DNA of 64,000 nt, taken from NCBI RefSeq assembly GCF_009729415.1, contig NZ_MPKW01000027.1, positions 62,001 through 126,000 of the forward strand, read 5' to 3'. The position numbers were made by a program, and so were the translations under genes. The stretch is from Mycolicibacterium sp. CBMA 234 (GTDB taxonomy: Bacteria > Actinomycetota > Actinomycetes > Mycobacteriales > Mycobacteriaceae). Positions 8,796 to 17,706 of the stretch are shown one piece after another. The number at the start of each line of letters is the position of its first letter. Position 1 is the first letter of the stretch. The notes below the pieces were generated by a model that saw only the letters and a list, made by a program, of their open reading frames with translations, searched no databases and was not told the DNA's origin.

Positions 8796-9431
8796 ATGCC
8801 GTACATCGCCACCCGAGGACCGGGTCGCCCTCCAGCGGCGAAGGCGGCCGAAACTCGTGAACGCATCCTGCGCGCTGCCCGCGAGGTTTTTAGTGAACTC
8901 GGGTATGACGCAGCAACATTCCAAGCCATCGCAATCCGCGCGGATTTGACCCGTCCCGCGATCAACCATTACTTCGCGAACAAGCGGGTGCTTTACGGCG
9001 AGGTCCTCGATCAGACCAACGCCATGGTGGTTGCCGCGGGACGGCGCCGGGCCGAGGAAGAGACCACTTTCATCAAGCGGTTGTCGTCGTTTTTCGTCGC
9101 CGCCATCCAGGCCGACTCCGAGGATCGTTCCGCCGCAGCGTTTCTGGTGACCTCGATTCTGGAGGCGCAGCGGCATCCCGAATTGCGCCAGGAGGAGCAC
9201 GACGCGCTCGTAGCCTCCCGCGAGTTCGTGACGTGGGCCGTCACCGAGGCCATCGAGCGGGGTGAACTGGCCGTCGACACCGAGGTGTCGACCGTCGTGG
9301 AGATGCTGATCGCCGTGATGTGGGGCATGGGCTTCTACGCCGGGTACGTCGGCAGTCACCAGGAGCTGACGGCCGTCATCGGTCGGCTGGAACTATTGCT
9401 GGCCAACAAGCTGTGGCAGGTCACTGAGTAG
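8796..9431 (+). CDS. TetR/AcrR family transcriptional regulator
   Basis: 211 residues. The N-terminal HTH is clear: ETRERILRAAREVFSELGY, then FQAIAIRADLTRPAINHYFANKRVLY (about residues 17-62). The C-terminal ligand domain is family-variable. I start at the ATG at 8796 (MPYIATRG) rather than an in-frame TTG two codons earlier. By order it corresponds to M. tuberculosis Rv0144, which also precedes the methyltransferase/ALDH block. It is divergent from the FUSC exporter and 26 bases upstream of the methyltransferase, so it could repress the exporter, the downstream genes or both. Confidence 0.88.
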   Translation: MPYIATRGPGRPPAAKAAETRERILRAAREVFSELGYDAATFQAIAIRADLTRPAINHYFANKRVLYGEVLDQTNAMVVAAGRRRAEEETTFIKRLSSFFVAAIQADSEDRSAAAFLVTSILEAQRHPELRQEEHDALVASREFVTWAVTEAIERGELAVDTEVSTVVEMLIAVMWGMGFYAGYVGSHQELTAVIGRLELLLANKLWQVTE

Positions 9432-9457
9432 AGCGCCTCAGCTGGTACATCTAGAGG

Positions 9458-10390
9458 ATGAGCAGCGAGCGTTCCGACGACGACACCTGGGATATTGCGA
9501 GCAGCGTCGGAGCGACGGCGGTGATGGTGGCCGCCGCGCGCGCCGGCGAAACCGAGCGTGACGACGCACTGATCCGCGATCCGTTCGCCAAGATCCTGGT
9601 CGCCGGCGCCGGCACCGGTGTGTGGGAGACGATCCTGGACGCCGATTTCAACAACAGGATGGCCGCAGCAGACCCTGAGGTCGCCGCCGTGCTTGAGCAC
9701 ATGGGCAACTACCAGGCGGTGCGGACGCACTTCTTCGACGCGTACTTCGCTGACGCCGCTGCAGCCGGTATTCGGCAGGTGGTGATCCTGGCGTCGGGGC
9801 TGGACTCTCGCGCCTACCGCTTGGAGTGGCCGGCGCGCACGACGGTCTTCGAGATCGACCAGCCGAAGGTGCTCGAATACAAGGACGAGACGTTGAAGGC
9901 GCACGGGGCGACGCCCACCGCGGACCTGCGTCAGCTGCCCGTCGACTTGCGTAACGACTGGCCGAAAGCATTGCAGGACGCGGGATTTGACGACAGTGCG
10001 CCGACGGCCTGGCTGGCCGAGGGGCTGCTGATGTACCTGCCGGCCGACGCCCAGGACCGGCTTTTCGAGAACATCACCGCGTTGAGTGCCGCGGGGAGTC
10101 GCATCTCAGTCGAGACGGTCGGCGAGCATGCTGCCGAGCGGCGCCAGCGGATGCGCGAGCGCTTCGACAAGATGGCCGGGCAATTCGGCATGGGACAGGT
10201 CATGAACGTCCAGGACCTCATGTACGAGGACCCGGATCGGGCCGACGTTGCCCACTGGCTTGATGCCCATGGCTGGTCCGCCACGTCGGTGACCTCGCAG
10301 GACGAGATGCGCCGGCTGAATCGTTGGGTGCCGGTGGATAACACCGATGACAAGGCGTTTTCTACGTTTGTGACTGCCCGCAAGGGTTGA
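9458..10390 (+). CDS. SAM-dependent methyltransferase, mycobacterial Rv0146 family
   Basis: 310 residues, the usual length of the expanded mycobacterial family of leucine carboxyl methyltransferase-like proteins. Motifs: WDIASSVGATAVMVAAARA at the N-terminus, RDPFAKILVAGAG, the SAM-binding stretch VVILASGLDSRAYRLEW, TVFEIDQPKVLEYKDETL with the acidic ribose-binding residue, and WLAEGLLMYL. The methyl acceptor is unknown for nearly all members. M. tuberculosis has two tandem copies (Rv0145, Rv0146) here; only one is present in this window. It may be co-transcribed with the TetR gene, whereas the ALDH gene downstream has its own operator-like palindrome. Confidence 0.9.
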   Translation: MSSERSDDDTWDIASSVGATAVMVAAARAGETERDDALIRDPFAKILVAGAGTGVWETILDADFNNRMAAADPEVAAVLEHMGNYQAVRTHFFDAYFADAAAAGIRQVVILASGLDSRAYRLEWPARTTVFEIDQPKVLEYKDETLKAHGATPTADLRQLPVDLRNDWPKALQDAGFDDSAPTAWLAEGLLMYLPADAQDRLFENITALSAAGSRISVETVGEHAAERRQRMRERFDKMAGQFGMGQVMNVQDLMYEDPDRADVAHWLDAHGWSATSVTSQDEMRRLNRWVPVDNTDDKAFSTFVTARKG

Positions 10391-10411
10391 TCCGCACCAG
10401 TTGACCCTTCA

Positions 10412-10431
10412 AACCAACCGGCTGGTTGGTT
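10412..10431. promoter_or_regulatory. Perfect palindrome upstream of the aldehyde dehydrogenase gene
   Basis: Inverted repeat AACCAACC-GGCT-GGTTGGTT with perfect 8-base arms, 40 bases upstream of the ATG. A related but imperfect dyad lies before the TetR gene at 34709. It is probably a TetR-family operator; the cognate protein is unknown. Confidence 0.45.
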
Positions 10432-10471
10432 AGGATTCCGGTGTTGCCTGGCTCACGTAAGGACGTACGTC

Positions 10472-11869
10472 ATGACCACCGAATCCGTCGCACCCACCGC
10501 GACCACCGTTGACATCCCGGCGGTCGTCGCCGGCCTCCGCAAGACCTACGCCACCGGTCGCACCCGTGACCTGCAGTGGCGCAAGAAGCAGTTGCTCGCG
10601 CTGGCCTTGGCGATGGAGGAGAACGAGACCGCCATCGCCAAGGCGCTGGAGGCCGACCTCGGCCGCAAGCCGTTCGAAGCCTGGCTCGCCGACAGCGTCG
10701 GCACCATTGCCGAAGCCAAGGATGCCGCGAAGAACCTGCACAAGTGGGCCAAGCGTCGTTACCGCCTGCTCGAGAAATCGCAGCTGCCCGGCCGCGGCTG
10801 GGTCGAGTACGAGCCGTATGGGACAGTGCTGATCATCGGCGCCTGGAACTTCCCGTTCTACCTGACGCTGGGCCCGCTGGTCGGCGCCCTTGCCGCGGGA
10901 AACACCGTGGTGCTCAAGCCATCTGAGTTCGCGCCGGCGTCATCGCGACTGATGGCCGAGCTGGTGGAGCGCTACCTGGACACCGACGCCATTGCTGTCG
11001 TCGAAGGCGATGGGATGGTCAGCCAGGAGCTGATCGCGCAGGGTCTGGACCGCATCATGTTCACCGGCGGCACCGAGATCGGGAAGAAGATCATGGCAGC
11101 GGCCGCGCAGCACCTGACCCCGGTCACGCTCGAACTCGGCGGAAAGAGCCCGGTGATCGTCGCGGCTGACGCCGACGTCGACGTCGCGGCCAAGCGCATC
11201 GCCTTCGCCAAGGTCATCAACTCCGGCCAGATCTGCGTGGCGCCGGACTACGTGGTGGCCGAGAAGCCCATCCGCGATCAGCTGGTCACCAAGATCCGCG
11301 ATGCCATCGAGGCTTTCACCGCCGACGACGCCGACGGCCTGCCGATTGTCACCGAGCGCCAGTTCAACCGGCTCACGAGCTACCTGGGAACTGGTGGCGA
11401 GGTGGTCACCGGCGGTGGCACGAACCCGGCCCGGCTGACCATTCAGCCGACCGTGGTGGTGGACCCGCCGCTTGATGCACCGGTGATGACCGAGGAGATT
11501 TTCGGGCCGATCCTGCCGGTAATCACGGTCGATTCGCTGGACGACGCGATCGCATTCGTCAACGCGCGGCCCAAGCCGCTGGCTGCCTACCTGTTCACCA
11601 AGGCCAAGGCTGTCCGTGAGCGGTTCATCCGCGAGGTGCCCGCCGGCGGCATGCTCGTCAATCACCTGGTCTTCCAGGTCTCGACCGCCCGACTGCCGTT
11701 CGGCGGTGTCGGCCCGTCCGGCATGGGTGCGTACCACGGTCGGTACGGCTTCCTGGAGTTCAGCCACGCGAAGTCGGTCATGACCAAGCCGACCCGGCCC
11801 GACCTGGGCCAGCTCATCTACCCGCCCTACACCGACCGGGCATGGAAGATCGCGCGCAAGTTCTTCTGA
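10472..11869 (+). CDS. Aldehyde dehydrogenase (NAD(P)+), Rv0147 orthologue
   Basis: 465 residues, short for ALDH and typical of the ALDH3/fatty-aldehyde class. It oxidises aldehydes to carboxylic acids. Visible signatures: GTVLIIGAWNFPFYLTLGPL (substrate-channel and cofactor region), FTGGTEIGKKIM (Rossmann loop), LELGGKSPVIV with the general-base Glu221, and NSGQICVAPDYV with the nucleophile Cys255. EEIFGPILPV and the C-terminal PFGGVGPSGMGAYHG are also present. ATG at 10472 follows AAGGACG. It heads a unit with the SDR and MDR genes downstream, in the order of M. tuberculosis Rv0147-Rv0149. The likely role is oxidation of fatty aldehydes, inferred from class and neighbours. Confidence 0.93.
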   Translation: MTTESVAPTATTVDIPAVVAGLRKTYATGRTRDLQWRKKQLLALALAMEENETAIAKALEADLGRKPFEAWLADSVGTIAEAKDAAKNLHKWAKRRYRLLEKSQLPGRGWVEYEPYGTVLIIGAWNFPFYLTLGPLVGALAAGNTVVLKPSEFAPASSRLMAELVERYLDTDAIAVVEGDGMVSQELIAQGLDRIMFTGGTEIGKKIMAAAAQHLTPVTLELGGKSPVIVAADADVDVAAKRIAFAKVINSGQICVAPDYVVAEKPIRDQLVTKIRDAIEAFTADDADGLPIVTERQFNRLTSYLGTGGEVVTGGGTNPARLTIQPTVVVDPPLDAPVMTEEIFGPILPVITVDSLDDAIAFVNARPKPLAAYLFTKAKAVRERFIREVPAGGMLVNHLVFQVSTARLPFGGVGPSGMGAYHGRYGFLEFSHAKSVMTKPTRPDLGQLIYPPYTDRAWKIARKFF

Positions 11870-11974
11870 GTTACCCCGGTTGGTCGGTCCGGTTGAAACC
11901 GCCGTATACAGAAGGGGAGCCCGCTCATCGGGCGATCCCGATTGCATCGATGCAGTTTTGAGGAAAGGAATCCC

Positions 11975-12838
11975 ATGCCTGGAGTGCAGGATCGAGTCGT
12001 CGTCGTCACCGGTGCCGGTGGTGGCCTGGGTCGCGAGTACGCGCTGACACTGGCCCGCGAAGGTGCCTGTGTCGTGGTCAACGACCTCGGTGGCTCCCGT
12101 GACGGCACCGGTGCCGGCCACAACATGGCCGACCAGGTCGTCGACGAGATCAAGGCCGCCGGCGGCCGCGCCGTCGCCAACTACGACAGCGTCGCCGAGC
12201 CCGAGGGCGGCGAGAACATCGTCAAGACCGCTCTCGAGGCCTTCGGCAAGATCGACGGCGTCGTGTCCAACGCGGGCATCCTGCGCGACGGCACCTTCCA
12301 CAAGATGACGTTCGAGAACTGGGACGCCGTGCTCAAGGTGCACCTGTACGGCGGCTACAACGTGATTCGCGCCGCCTGGCCGCACTTCCGCGAGCAGAGC
12401 TTCGGTCGCATCGTGGTCGCCACCTCCACCAGCGGTCTGTTCGGCAACTTCGGCCAGGCCAACTACGGCGCGGCCAAGCTGGGTCTGGTCGGCTTGATCA
12501 ACACGCTGGCCCAGGAAGGCGCCAAGTACAACATCAAGTCCAACGCCATCGCGCCGATCGCCGCGACCCGCATGACGCAGGACATCCTCCCGCCTGAGGT
12601 GTTCGAGAAGCTGACGCCGGAATACGTGGCGCCGGTGGTGGCCTACCTGTGCACCGAAGAGGTCCCGGACACTGACTCGGTGTTCATCGTCGGTGGCGGC
12701 AAGGTGCAGCGCACCGCGCTGTTCCAGAACAACGGCGTGACGTTCGGCAGTGTGCCTTCGGTCGACGACGTCGCCGCCAAGTGGGGCGAGATCACCGATC
12801 TGTCTGCCGCGCAGGCCGCTTCGTTCACGCTCGGCTGA
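11975..12838 (+). CDS. Short-chain dehydrogenase/reductase, Rv0148 orthologue
   Basis: 287 residues. Rossmann motif TGAGGGLGREYALTLA at the N-terminus, NAG motif in VSNAGILRD, catalytic Ser in ATSTSGLFGN and the YxxxK pair in NYGAAKLGL (Tyr164, Lys168). It resembles the dehydrogenase part of peroxisomal multifunctional enzyme type 2, which acts on 3-hydroxyacyl-CoA, but stands alone without a hydratase domain. The frame opens upstream, but the ATG at 11975 is preceded by AGGAAAGGAA and begins MPGVQDRVVVVTGAG, the family start. It is followed after only 3 bases by the MDR gene. Confidence 0.92.
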   Translation: MPGVQDRVVVVTGAGGGLGREYALTLAREGACVVVNDLGGSRDGTGAGHNMADQVVDEIKAAGGRAVANYDSVAEPEGGENIVKTALEAFGKIDGVVSNAGILRDGTFHKMTFENWDAVLKVHLYGGYNVIRAAWPHFREQSFGRIVVATSTSGLFGNFGQANYGAAKLGLVGLINTLAQEGAKYNIKSNAIAPIAATRMTQDILPPEVFEKLTPEYVAPVVAYLCTEEVPDTDSVFIVGGGKVQRTALFQNNGVTFGSVPSVDDVAAKWGEITDLSAAQAASFTLG

Positions 12839-12841
12839 TAG

Positions 12842-13813
12842 GTGAAAGCGCTTGTAGCGCAGTCGCTGACCGGCCCGTCGGGCCTTGCCTACGCCGATAT
12901 CGATGACGCCGCAGACCCTTCGGGCAATGCGGTGGTCATCGATGTCGGTGCGGCCGGCGTCTGCTTTCCTGATCTGCTGCTGATCCGCGGTGAGTACCAG
13001 CTCAAGCTGCCGCCGGGGTTCACTCCGGGCATGGAGGTGGCCGGCACCGTTCATTCCGCGCCCGAGGGCTCAGGGTTTGTTGCCGGTCAACGGGTTTCGG
13101 CCTTCACCATGATGGGCGGCTACGCCGAGCGGGCGCTGGCCCTGCCGGCGTCGGTGATTCCCACACCGGCAGGTCTGGACGACGCGGCGGCGGTCTGCCT
13201 GCTGGGCAACTACTACACCATGTACTTCGCGCTGGCCCGCCGCGGTGGGCTGCTGGCGGGGGAGACGGTGTTGGTGCTCGGCTCGGCGGGCGGTGTCGGG
13301 GCCGCGGCCATTCAGATCGCGAAGGCCATGGGCGCCAAGGTGATCGCGATGGTGCACCGCGTCGAGGCCATGGATTTCGTGGCGTCGCTCGGTGCCGATG
13401 TGGTGCTGCCGCTGACCGACGGCTGGCGCGACGCCGCGCTGGCGGCCACCGACGGCAGGGGAGTGGACCTGGTCGTGGACCCGGTCGGCGGCGACGCTTT
13501 CGACGACGCAATCCGGGTGCTGGCCACCGAAGGTCGGCTGTTGGTGCTGGGTTTCGCTGCGGGACAGGGCATCCCGAACGTCAAGGTGAACCGGCTGCTG
13601 CTGCGCAACATCAGCGTGGTGGGCGTCGGGTACGGCGAGTTCATCAACCGGGTGCCGGGTTCGGCCGCGGAGATCGGTGCCGGACTGGCCAAGCTGGTCG
13701 AAGCTGGGCTGCGGCCGCCGGAGCCCGTGCGCTTTCCGTTGGCTGACGGCGCCGCGGCCCTGCAGGCGTTGGCGGACGGGAAGATTCACGGCAAGGCGAT
13801 TCTGGAGCCGTAA
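12842..13813 (+). CDS. NADPH:quinone oxidoreductase-like MDR protein, Rv0149 orthologue
   Basis: 323 residues of the zinc-independent MDR superfamily. The N-terminal GroES-like fold has GVCFPDLLLIRGEYQ and PGMEVAGTVHSAP. The cofactor domain has the nucleotide motif VLGSAGGVGAAAIQIAKAMGA. No structural-zinc cysteine cluster is visible. GTG start at 12842, three bases after the SDR stop, so translation is likely coupled. Members reduce quinones or enoyl substrates with NADPH; the actual substrate is unknown. Confidence 0.9.
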   Translation: MKALVAQSLTGPSGLAYADIDDAADPSGNAVVIDVGAAGVCFPDLLLIRGEYQLKLPPGFTPGMEVAGTVHSAPEGSGFVAGQRVSAFTMMGGYAERALALPASVIPTPAGLDDAAAVCLLGNYYTMYFALARRGGLLAGETVLVLGSAGGVGAAAIQIAKAMGAKVIAMVHRVEAMDFVASLGADVVLPLTDGWRDAALAATDGRGVDLVVDPVGGDAFDDAIRVLATEGRLLVLGFAAGQGIPNVKVNRLLLRNISVVGVGYGEFINRVPGSAAEIGAGLAKLVEAGLRPPEPVRFPLADGAAALQALADGKIHGKAILEP

Positions 13814-13815
13814 CC

Positions 13816-14295
13816 GTGAATACCTTGGGACTGGTGCTGGTGGCGCTGGTCATCGCGATCGGTCTGGGTTTCATCGTGGTGCCAGTGTTGCCCGGCGGCC
13901 TGATCGTGTTTCTGGCAATTGCGGTGTGGGCGTTAGTCGTCCACACCGCGGTCGCCTGGGTGGTGCTCGGGGTGGCAGCCTGCTTGTTTCTGGCCGGTGA
14001 GGTCATCAAGTATCTGTGGCCGATGCGCCGGATGCGGCAGGCTGACGTGGCCACGCGCAGCCTGATCATCGGCGGAATCCTCGGTATCATAGGCTTTTTC
14101 GTGATCCCGGTACTGGGCCTGGCCCTGGGTTTTGTGCTGGGGGTCTACCTGTCCGAACACGCGGCGCTGCGGGACGCGGGCCGGGCCTGGACGTCGACCA
14201 AGCACGCCATCAAGGGCGTCGCCCTGGCCATAGGTGTGGAACTGACGGCCGCGCTGCTCTCGACAGTGGCGTGGGTGGTCGGGGTTTTCGCTTAG
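13816..14295 (+). CDS. DUF456 family membrane protein
   Basis: 159 residues, mostly hydrophobic. The DUF456 pattern is clear: LGFIVVPVLPGGLIVFLAIAV, then AGEVIKYLWP, a Gly-rich IIGGILGIIGFFVIPVLGLA, and LGFVLGVYLSE. There are four or five membrane helices with a short cytoplasmic tail. Function is unknown for the family. GTG start two bases after the MDR stop makes it the last gene of the ALDH-SDR-MDR unit. Its TAG stop overlaps the convergent YiaA/B stop within TTAG (14292-14295). Confidence 0.85.
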   Translation: MNTLGLVLVALVIAIGLGFIVVPVLPGGLIVFLAIAVWALVVHTAVAWVVLGVAACLFLAGEVIKYLWPMRRMRQADVATRSLIIGGILGIIGFFVIPVLGLALGFVLGVYLSEHAALRDAGRAWTSTKHAIKGVALAIGVELTAALLSTVAWVVGVFA

Positions 14296-14582
14296 CCGGT
14301 CCCGCTGAGCCGGCTGTTTTCAGCGATCAACTTCTCCACGCGCTCCTCGTCCCGGATGTCTTTGACGTTCGTGGCCTCCTGGTGGTCGCGAATCACCTTG
14401 GCCAGGGTGAAGGCGCTGCTGACCAGGAAGAGGCCGGTCATGGCGAGGAACAGGCGCTGCCAAACATCAAGTGGCAGATAGTAGATGCCAATGACCATGC
14501 CGAAAAAGCTGGCGCCAAAGGCGATGGCAGCCTGGGCGAAGAAGGCGGCAGTGGTCTTGCTCATGCGGTCGATCGGGTCCAT
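14292..14582 (-). CDS. YiaA/YiaB two-helix domain membrane protein
   Basis: 96 residues from the chosen ATG at 14582 (MDPIDRMSKTTAAF); an internal ATG at 14564 would give 90. Two hydrophobic segments, AQAAIAFGASFFGMVIGIYY and LFLAMTGLFLVSSAFTLAKV, flank a short turn, as in the YiaAB domain. A charged tail follows (VIRDHQEATNVKDIRDEERV). Function unknown. It is convergent with the DUF456 gene; their stop codons share bases. No strong ribosome binding site is visible, so the start is uncertain. Confidence 0.78.
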   Translation of the reverse strand: MDPIDRMSKTTAAFFAQAAIAFGASFFGMVIGIYYLPLDVWQRLFLAMTGLFLVSSAFTLAKVIRDHQEATNVKDIRDEERVEKLIAENSRLSGTG

Positions 14583-14684
14583 GCGTCGAGCCTGACGGAA
14601 TCGCCGCGCCGACGGCAGCGTAGAACTACGCAATTGGTGGCCGGAGCGGACTCCACCGAGGAGTCGGCGTGGCCGGGACCTTGC

Positions 14685-15494
14685 CTAGCCGCGCAGCACA
14701 CTCCGGAGCCGCGTCAGCTGGTCGTCGGTAACCCCAATGGCGGCAAGGTAATTCGCCGCTGAACCGTACTCGGCGTCTACCACGCCCAGCGCCGTGTCCA
14801 GATAGTCCTCGCGTACCCCGAGCACCTCTTCGGTCAGCCGGGCCTCGGCGAACGTGACCACCTCGGCCGTTTGGCCGGCGCGGGTGCGGATGGTCTCGAG
14901 GATGCCCTCCCGCAGCTGCGGCACCGCGTTGTTGCTGCGCAGGAAGTCGGTCAGGACCGCATCACGGGAAATTCCGACCGCGCCCAGCACCGTCGCCACC
15001 GTGAAACCGGTGCGATCCTTACCGGCGAAGCAGTGCGCGATCACCGGGCGGGAATCGGCGAGCATCGAAATGACCTGGCGCACCGCAAGATGCGCGCCCG
15101 GCAGGGTGGGGAAGCGGCGGTACTCCTCGACCATGAACCGGCCGGCGGCTGCCGCGACGTCCTCGTCGGCGGGCTTGTCGGTCATCATCTTTTCGAAGGC
15201 GTGCTCGTGCGGCGCCTCGGCTTTGTCGGTCCCGGCCGCGGCCAGTTCGTGGAACGGCAACAGATGGATCGCGACGCCGTCGGGCACCTGGCCGGGACCG
15301 CGGCGCTGGACTTCGCTCAGCGACCGAAGGTCCGCCACATCGGTGATGCCATAGCGCTGCAAGGCATTACGGCCGTCGTCGTCCAGTGCGCTCAGCTCGC
15401 TGGAGCGGAACAGCCGACCGGGGACGATGCCCGTGTCCTCGGCGACGTCCCGGAAGTTCCAGGCGCCGGCGAGTTCCAAACCCGTTGACCGCAT
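14685..15494 (-). CDS. ptbB: Protein tyrosine/lipid phosphatase PtbB (MptpB) orthologue
   Basis: 269 residues, close to MptpB of M. tuberculosis (276). The active-site loop HCFAGKDRTGF is present with nucleophile Cys155, the family-specific Lys159-Asp160 and Arg161. MptpB dephosphorylates phosphotyrosine, phosphoserine and phosphoinositides and is a secreted effector in M. tuberculosis; in an environmental fast grower its target is unclear. N-terminal GLELAGAWNFRDV and VPGRLFRSSEL fit the Y_phosphatase3 family. The ATG at 15494 shares one base with the fadE2 stop (TGATG), so the two are translationally coupled. Confidence 0.93.
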   Translation of the reverse strand: MRSTGLELAGAWNFRDVAEDTGIVPGRLFRSSELSALDDDGRNALQRYGITDVADLRSLSEVQRRGPGQVPDGVAIHLLPFHELAAAGTDKAEAPHEHAFEKMMTDKPADEDVAAAAGRFMVEEYRRFPTLPGAHLAVRQVISMLADSRPVIAHCFAGKDRTGFTVATVLGAVGISRDAVLTDFLRSNNAVPQLREGILETIRTRAGQTAEVVTFAEARLTEEVLGVREDYLDTALGVVDAEYGSAANYLAAIGVTDDQLTRLRSVLRG

Positions 15495-16741
15495 CAGTGG
15501 CCCCCGGACGTGGCACACGCGGCCGCCAATGCGGACTTTTCGCGGCCGAGTTCGGCCCGCGCGATGGTGCGCATGTGCACCTCGTCGGGGCCGTCGAACA
15601 ACCTCATGGCGCGGTGCCACGAGTACAACCGAGCAAGGGGGACGTCGTCGCAGATGCCCGCGGCGCCGTGCACCTGGATGGCCCGGTCGATCACGTCGCA
15701 CGCGACCTGCGGGGCCACCGACTTGATCTGCGACACCAGCACGTGGGCGGCCCTGTTGCCCTCCTGGTCGATCTTCCAGGCAGCCTTCTCGCACAGCAGC
15801 CGGGCCTGGTCGATCTCGTTGCGGGACTTGGCAATCGACTCGCGCACCACGCCCTGCTCGGCCAGCGGCTTGCCGAATGCCACGCGCGTCTGCACCCGGT
15901 CGATCATCAAGGCCAGCGCGCGTTCAGCGGCGCCCAGGGCCCGCATGCAGTGATGGATGCGGCCCGGCCCCAGCCGCGCCTGCGCGATCGCGAATCCCGA
16001 GCCTTCCTCGTGCAGCAGGTTCTCCACCGGCACCCGGACGTTGTCGAAGACGATCTCGCAGTGCCCGTGCTGGTCCTGCCACCCGAACACCGGCAGCGAT
16101 CGCTGGATGTCCACGCCGGGGGTATCGACGGGCACCAGGATCATCGACTGCTGCTGATGCGAGGCGGCGTCCGGGTTGGTGCGTCCCATGACGATCAGAA
16201 TCTTGCAGCGCGGGTCAGCGGCGCCGGTGATCCACCATTTGCGACCGTTGATGACGTAGTCGCTACCGTCGCGCAGCATCGTCGTCTCGATGTTGCGGGC
16301 ATCGGACGACGCCACCGCAGGTTCAGTCATGGCGAAGGCGCTGCGGATTTCACCGGCCAGCAGCGGTTCCAGCCATTGCTTGCGCTGCTGCTCGTTCGCG
16401 AACAGGTGCAGGGTCTCCATGTTCCCGGTATCAGGGGCGGCGCAGTTGATGGCCTCTGGCGCGATCTCCAAGCTCCAGCCGGAGATCTCAGCCAGCGGGG
16501 CGTACTCCAGGTTCGTCAGCCCGGACTCGGACGGCAGGAACAGGTTCCACAACCCGCGCTTGCGGGCTTCGATCTTCAATTCCTCGACCACCGGCGGCAC
16601 CGTGTGGTCCTTGGGGCCCATCTCCTCGCGATAGGCGTGGTAGGACGCCTCCGCCGGCAATACGAGTTCGGTCATGAACTCGGTGAGCCTGTGCTGGTAA
16701 TCCTGCGCTTTTGCCGACAACGCGAAGTCCATGACCGCCAC
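15494..16741 (-). CDS. fadE2: Acyl-CoA dehydrogenase FadE2
   Basis: 415 residues. FAD-dependent alpha,beta-dehydrogenation of an acyl-CoA. Motifs: SAFAMTEPAVASSDARNIET (FAD/acyl binding), NGRKWWITGAADP, and the C-terminal QVHGAAGICDDVPLARLYSW followed by RLFDGPDEVHMRTIARAELG with the conserved Arg. The GTG at 16741 is preceded by AGGTGG at good spacing, so I prefer it to the ATG three codons later (MDFALSAK). Adjacent to ptbB as in M. tuberculosis Rv0153c-Rv0154c. The substrate is probably a branched or long acyl chain, but nothing visible decides this. Confidence 0.93.
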   Translation of the reverse strand: MAVMDFALSAKAQDYQHRLTEFMTELVLPAEASYHAYREEMGPKDHTVPPVVEELKIEARKRGLWNLFLPSESGLTNLEYAPLAEISGWSLEIAPEAINCAAPDTGNMETLHLFANEQQRKQWLEPLLAGEIRSAFAMTEPAVASSDARNIETTMLRDGSDYVINGRKWWITGAADPRCKILIVMGRTNPDAASHQQQSMILVPVDTPGVDIQRSLPVFGWQDQHGHCEIVFDNVRVPVENLLHEEGSGFAIAQARLGPGRIHHCMRALGAAERALALMIDRVQTRVAFGKPLAEQGVVRESIAKSRNEIDQARLLCEKAAWKIDQEGNRAAHVLVSQIKSVAPQVACDVIDRAIQVHGAAGICDDVPLARLYSWHRAMRLFDGPDEVHMRTIARAELGREKSALAAACATSGGH

Positions 16742-16782
16742 GATAAGCCACCTGGTTAAACATGTGGAAGGGCGGTCTGTCG

Positions 16783-17508
16783 CTAGGGAGCCAGGCTCAC
16801 GTCATTGATGTCGATTGCCACCATCAGTTCGTCGGGCAGCAGGTGACCGTCGGCATCGCAGCGGTAGGCGCGGCGCTTCGACGGCAGCACGATGCCGTTA
16901 GCTTCGATGGGGTCGCTGACGTACTGGATGGCCGAGAAGCCGCCGGCCACGTCGACGCGGTAGTCGTGTCGGCGCAACAGGAAGTCGCCGCCGAAATAGA
17001 ACTCCTGCAGCCGACTGTGGCTGGCGGTGCCGTCGGGGAAGCGCACCTGCAGCCCGCGCCACTGCTCGCCGTGCTCGGAGACGGGGTCGATCTCTGTCAC
17101 GGACATGCCGGGCAGCGTCATGAAGAACGGCGTCGTCAGATAGGTCCACAACGCATAACCGTTGAAGTAGGCGCGCTGCAAGGGATTCCACGGGGTGGTC
17201 AAGATGTGGCCTTCGAAAGTCTCACGTGGGCTGGCCTGTTGCGCCACCACCCGGCCGTCGAACTTCTCGATGGCGACGCGCTCGGGAGTGAAGTCGGTCC
17301 GCTGATCAGGCGCCCCGAACGGCTGCACCGACGCCCATTCTCGTTGCAGCGCAACGGACATCCGCCGCGGCATGGGATCCTGCGGTTGTCCCTTGATCTC
17401 CCACAACTTGCCGCCGGTGACGATGGTCGCCTCCATGGTGCGGTAACCGCGCCACCTGGCGAGTCCACCGTGGGCCTCCAGTACGGAGTCGAGCAGAGGT
17501 GTTGTCAT
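16783..17508 (-). CDS. Conserved hypothetical protein (possible LolA-like fold)
   Basis: 241 residues with no signal peptide or membrane segment that I can see. It begins TTPLLDSVLEAHGGLARWRG, and has beta-rich stretches such as TMEATIVTGGKLWEIKG and LQEFYFGGDFLLRRHDYRVD, then NGIVLPSKRRAYRCDADG. The N-terminal HGGLARWRGYRTMEATI pattern followed by repeated beta strands recalls LolA/LppX-type lipid-binding folds, but this is by eye and weak. The ATG at 17508 follows AAAGGT on the minus strand. It is upstream of fadE2-ptbB on the same strand with a 41-base gap, so it may belong to that operon. Confidence 0.75.
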   Translation of the reverse strand: MTTPLLDSVLEAHGGLARWRGYRTMEATIVTGGKLWEIKGQPQDPMPRRMSVALQREWASVQPFGAPDQRTDFTPERVAIEKFDGRVVAQQASPRETFEGHILTTPWNPLQRAYFNGYALWTYLTTPFFMTLPGMSVTEIDPVSEHGEQWRGLQVRFPDGTASHSRLQEFYFGGDFLLRRHDYRVDVAGGFSAIQYVSDPIEANGIVLPSKRRAYRCDADGHLLPDELMVAIDINDVSLAP

Positions 17509-17706
17509 CGTGGACCTTTCGCCGGGGTTGCCTACGGCACAACACCCCGCTAGCTGTGCCGTGTCCCGCTCAAGGTGTCCCCGTCACTACCAGGGGCAGC
17601 GGGAACAGGTTGGCAGGTGTAGCACCGGAATTTCCGCGGGCAGCATTCGCGCTGTGCGTACGTGACGACACCGGCGACGGTGACAACCCATACCGAGAGG
17701 CTTCCG

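Noticed and set aside
10940..13054. 704-codon minus-strand frame across ALDH, SDR and MDR genes
   Set aside because: It covers three well-supported plus-strand genes, with a His/Arg/Gly-rich composition typical of antisense shadows in GC-rich DNA.
17556..17607. Nested arms CCCGCT / AGCGGG and CCCC / GGGG near the SRPBCC gene
   Set aside because: The stem has several interruptions and unequal loops; it does not look like a convincing terminator or riboswitch.
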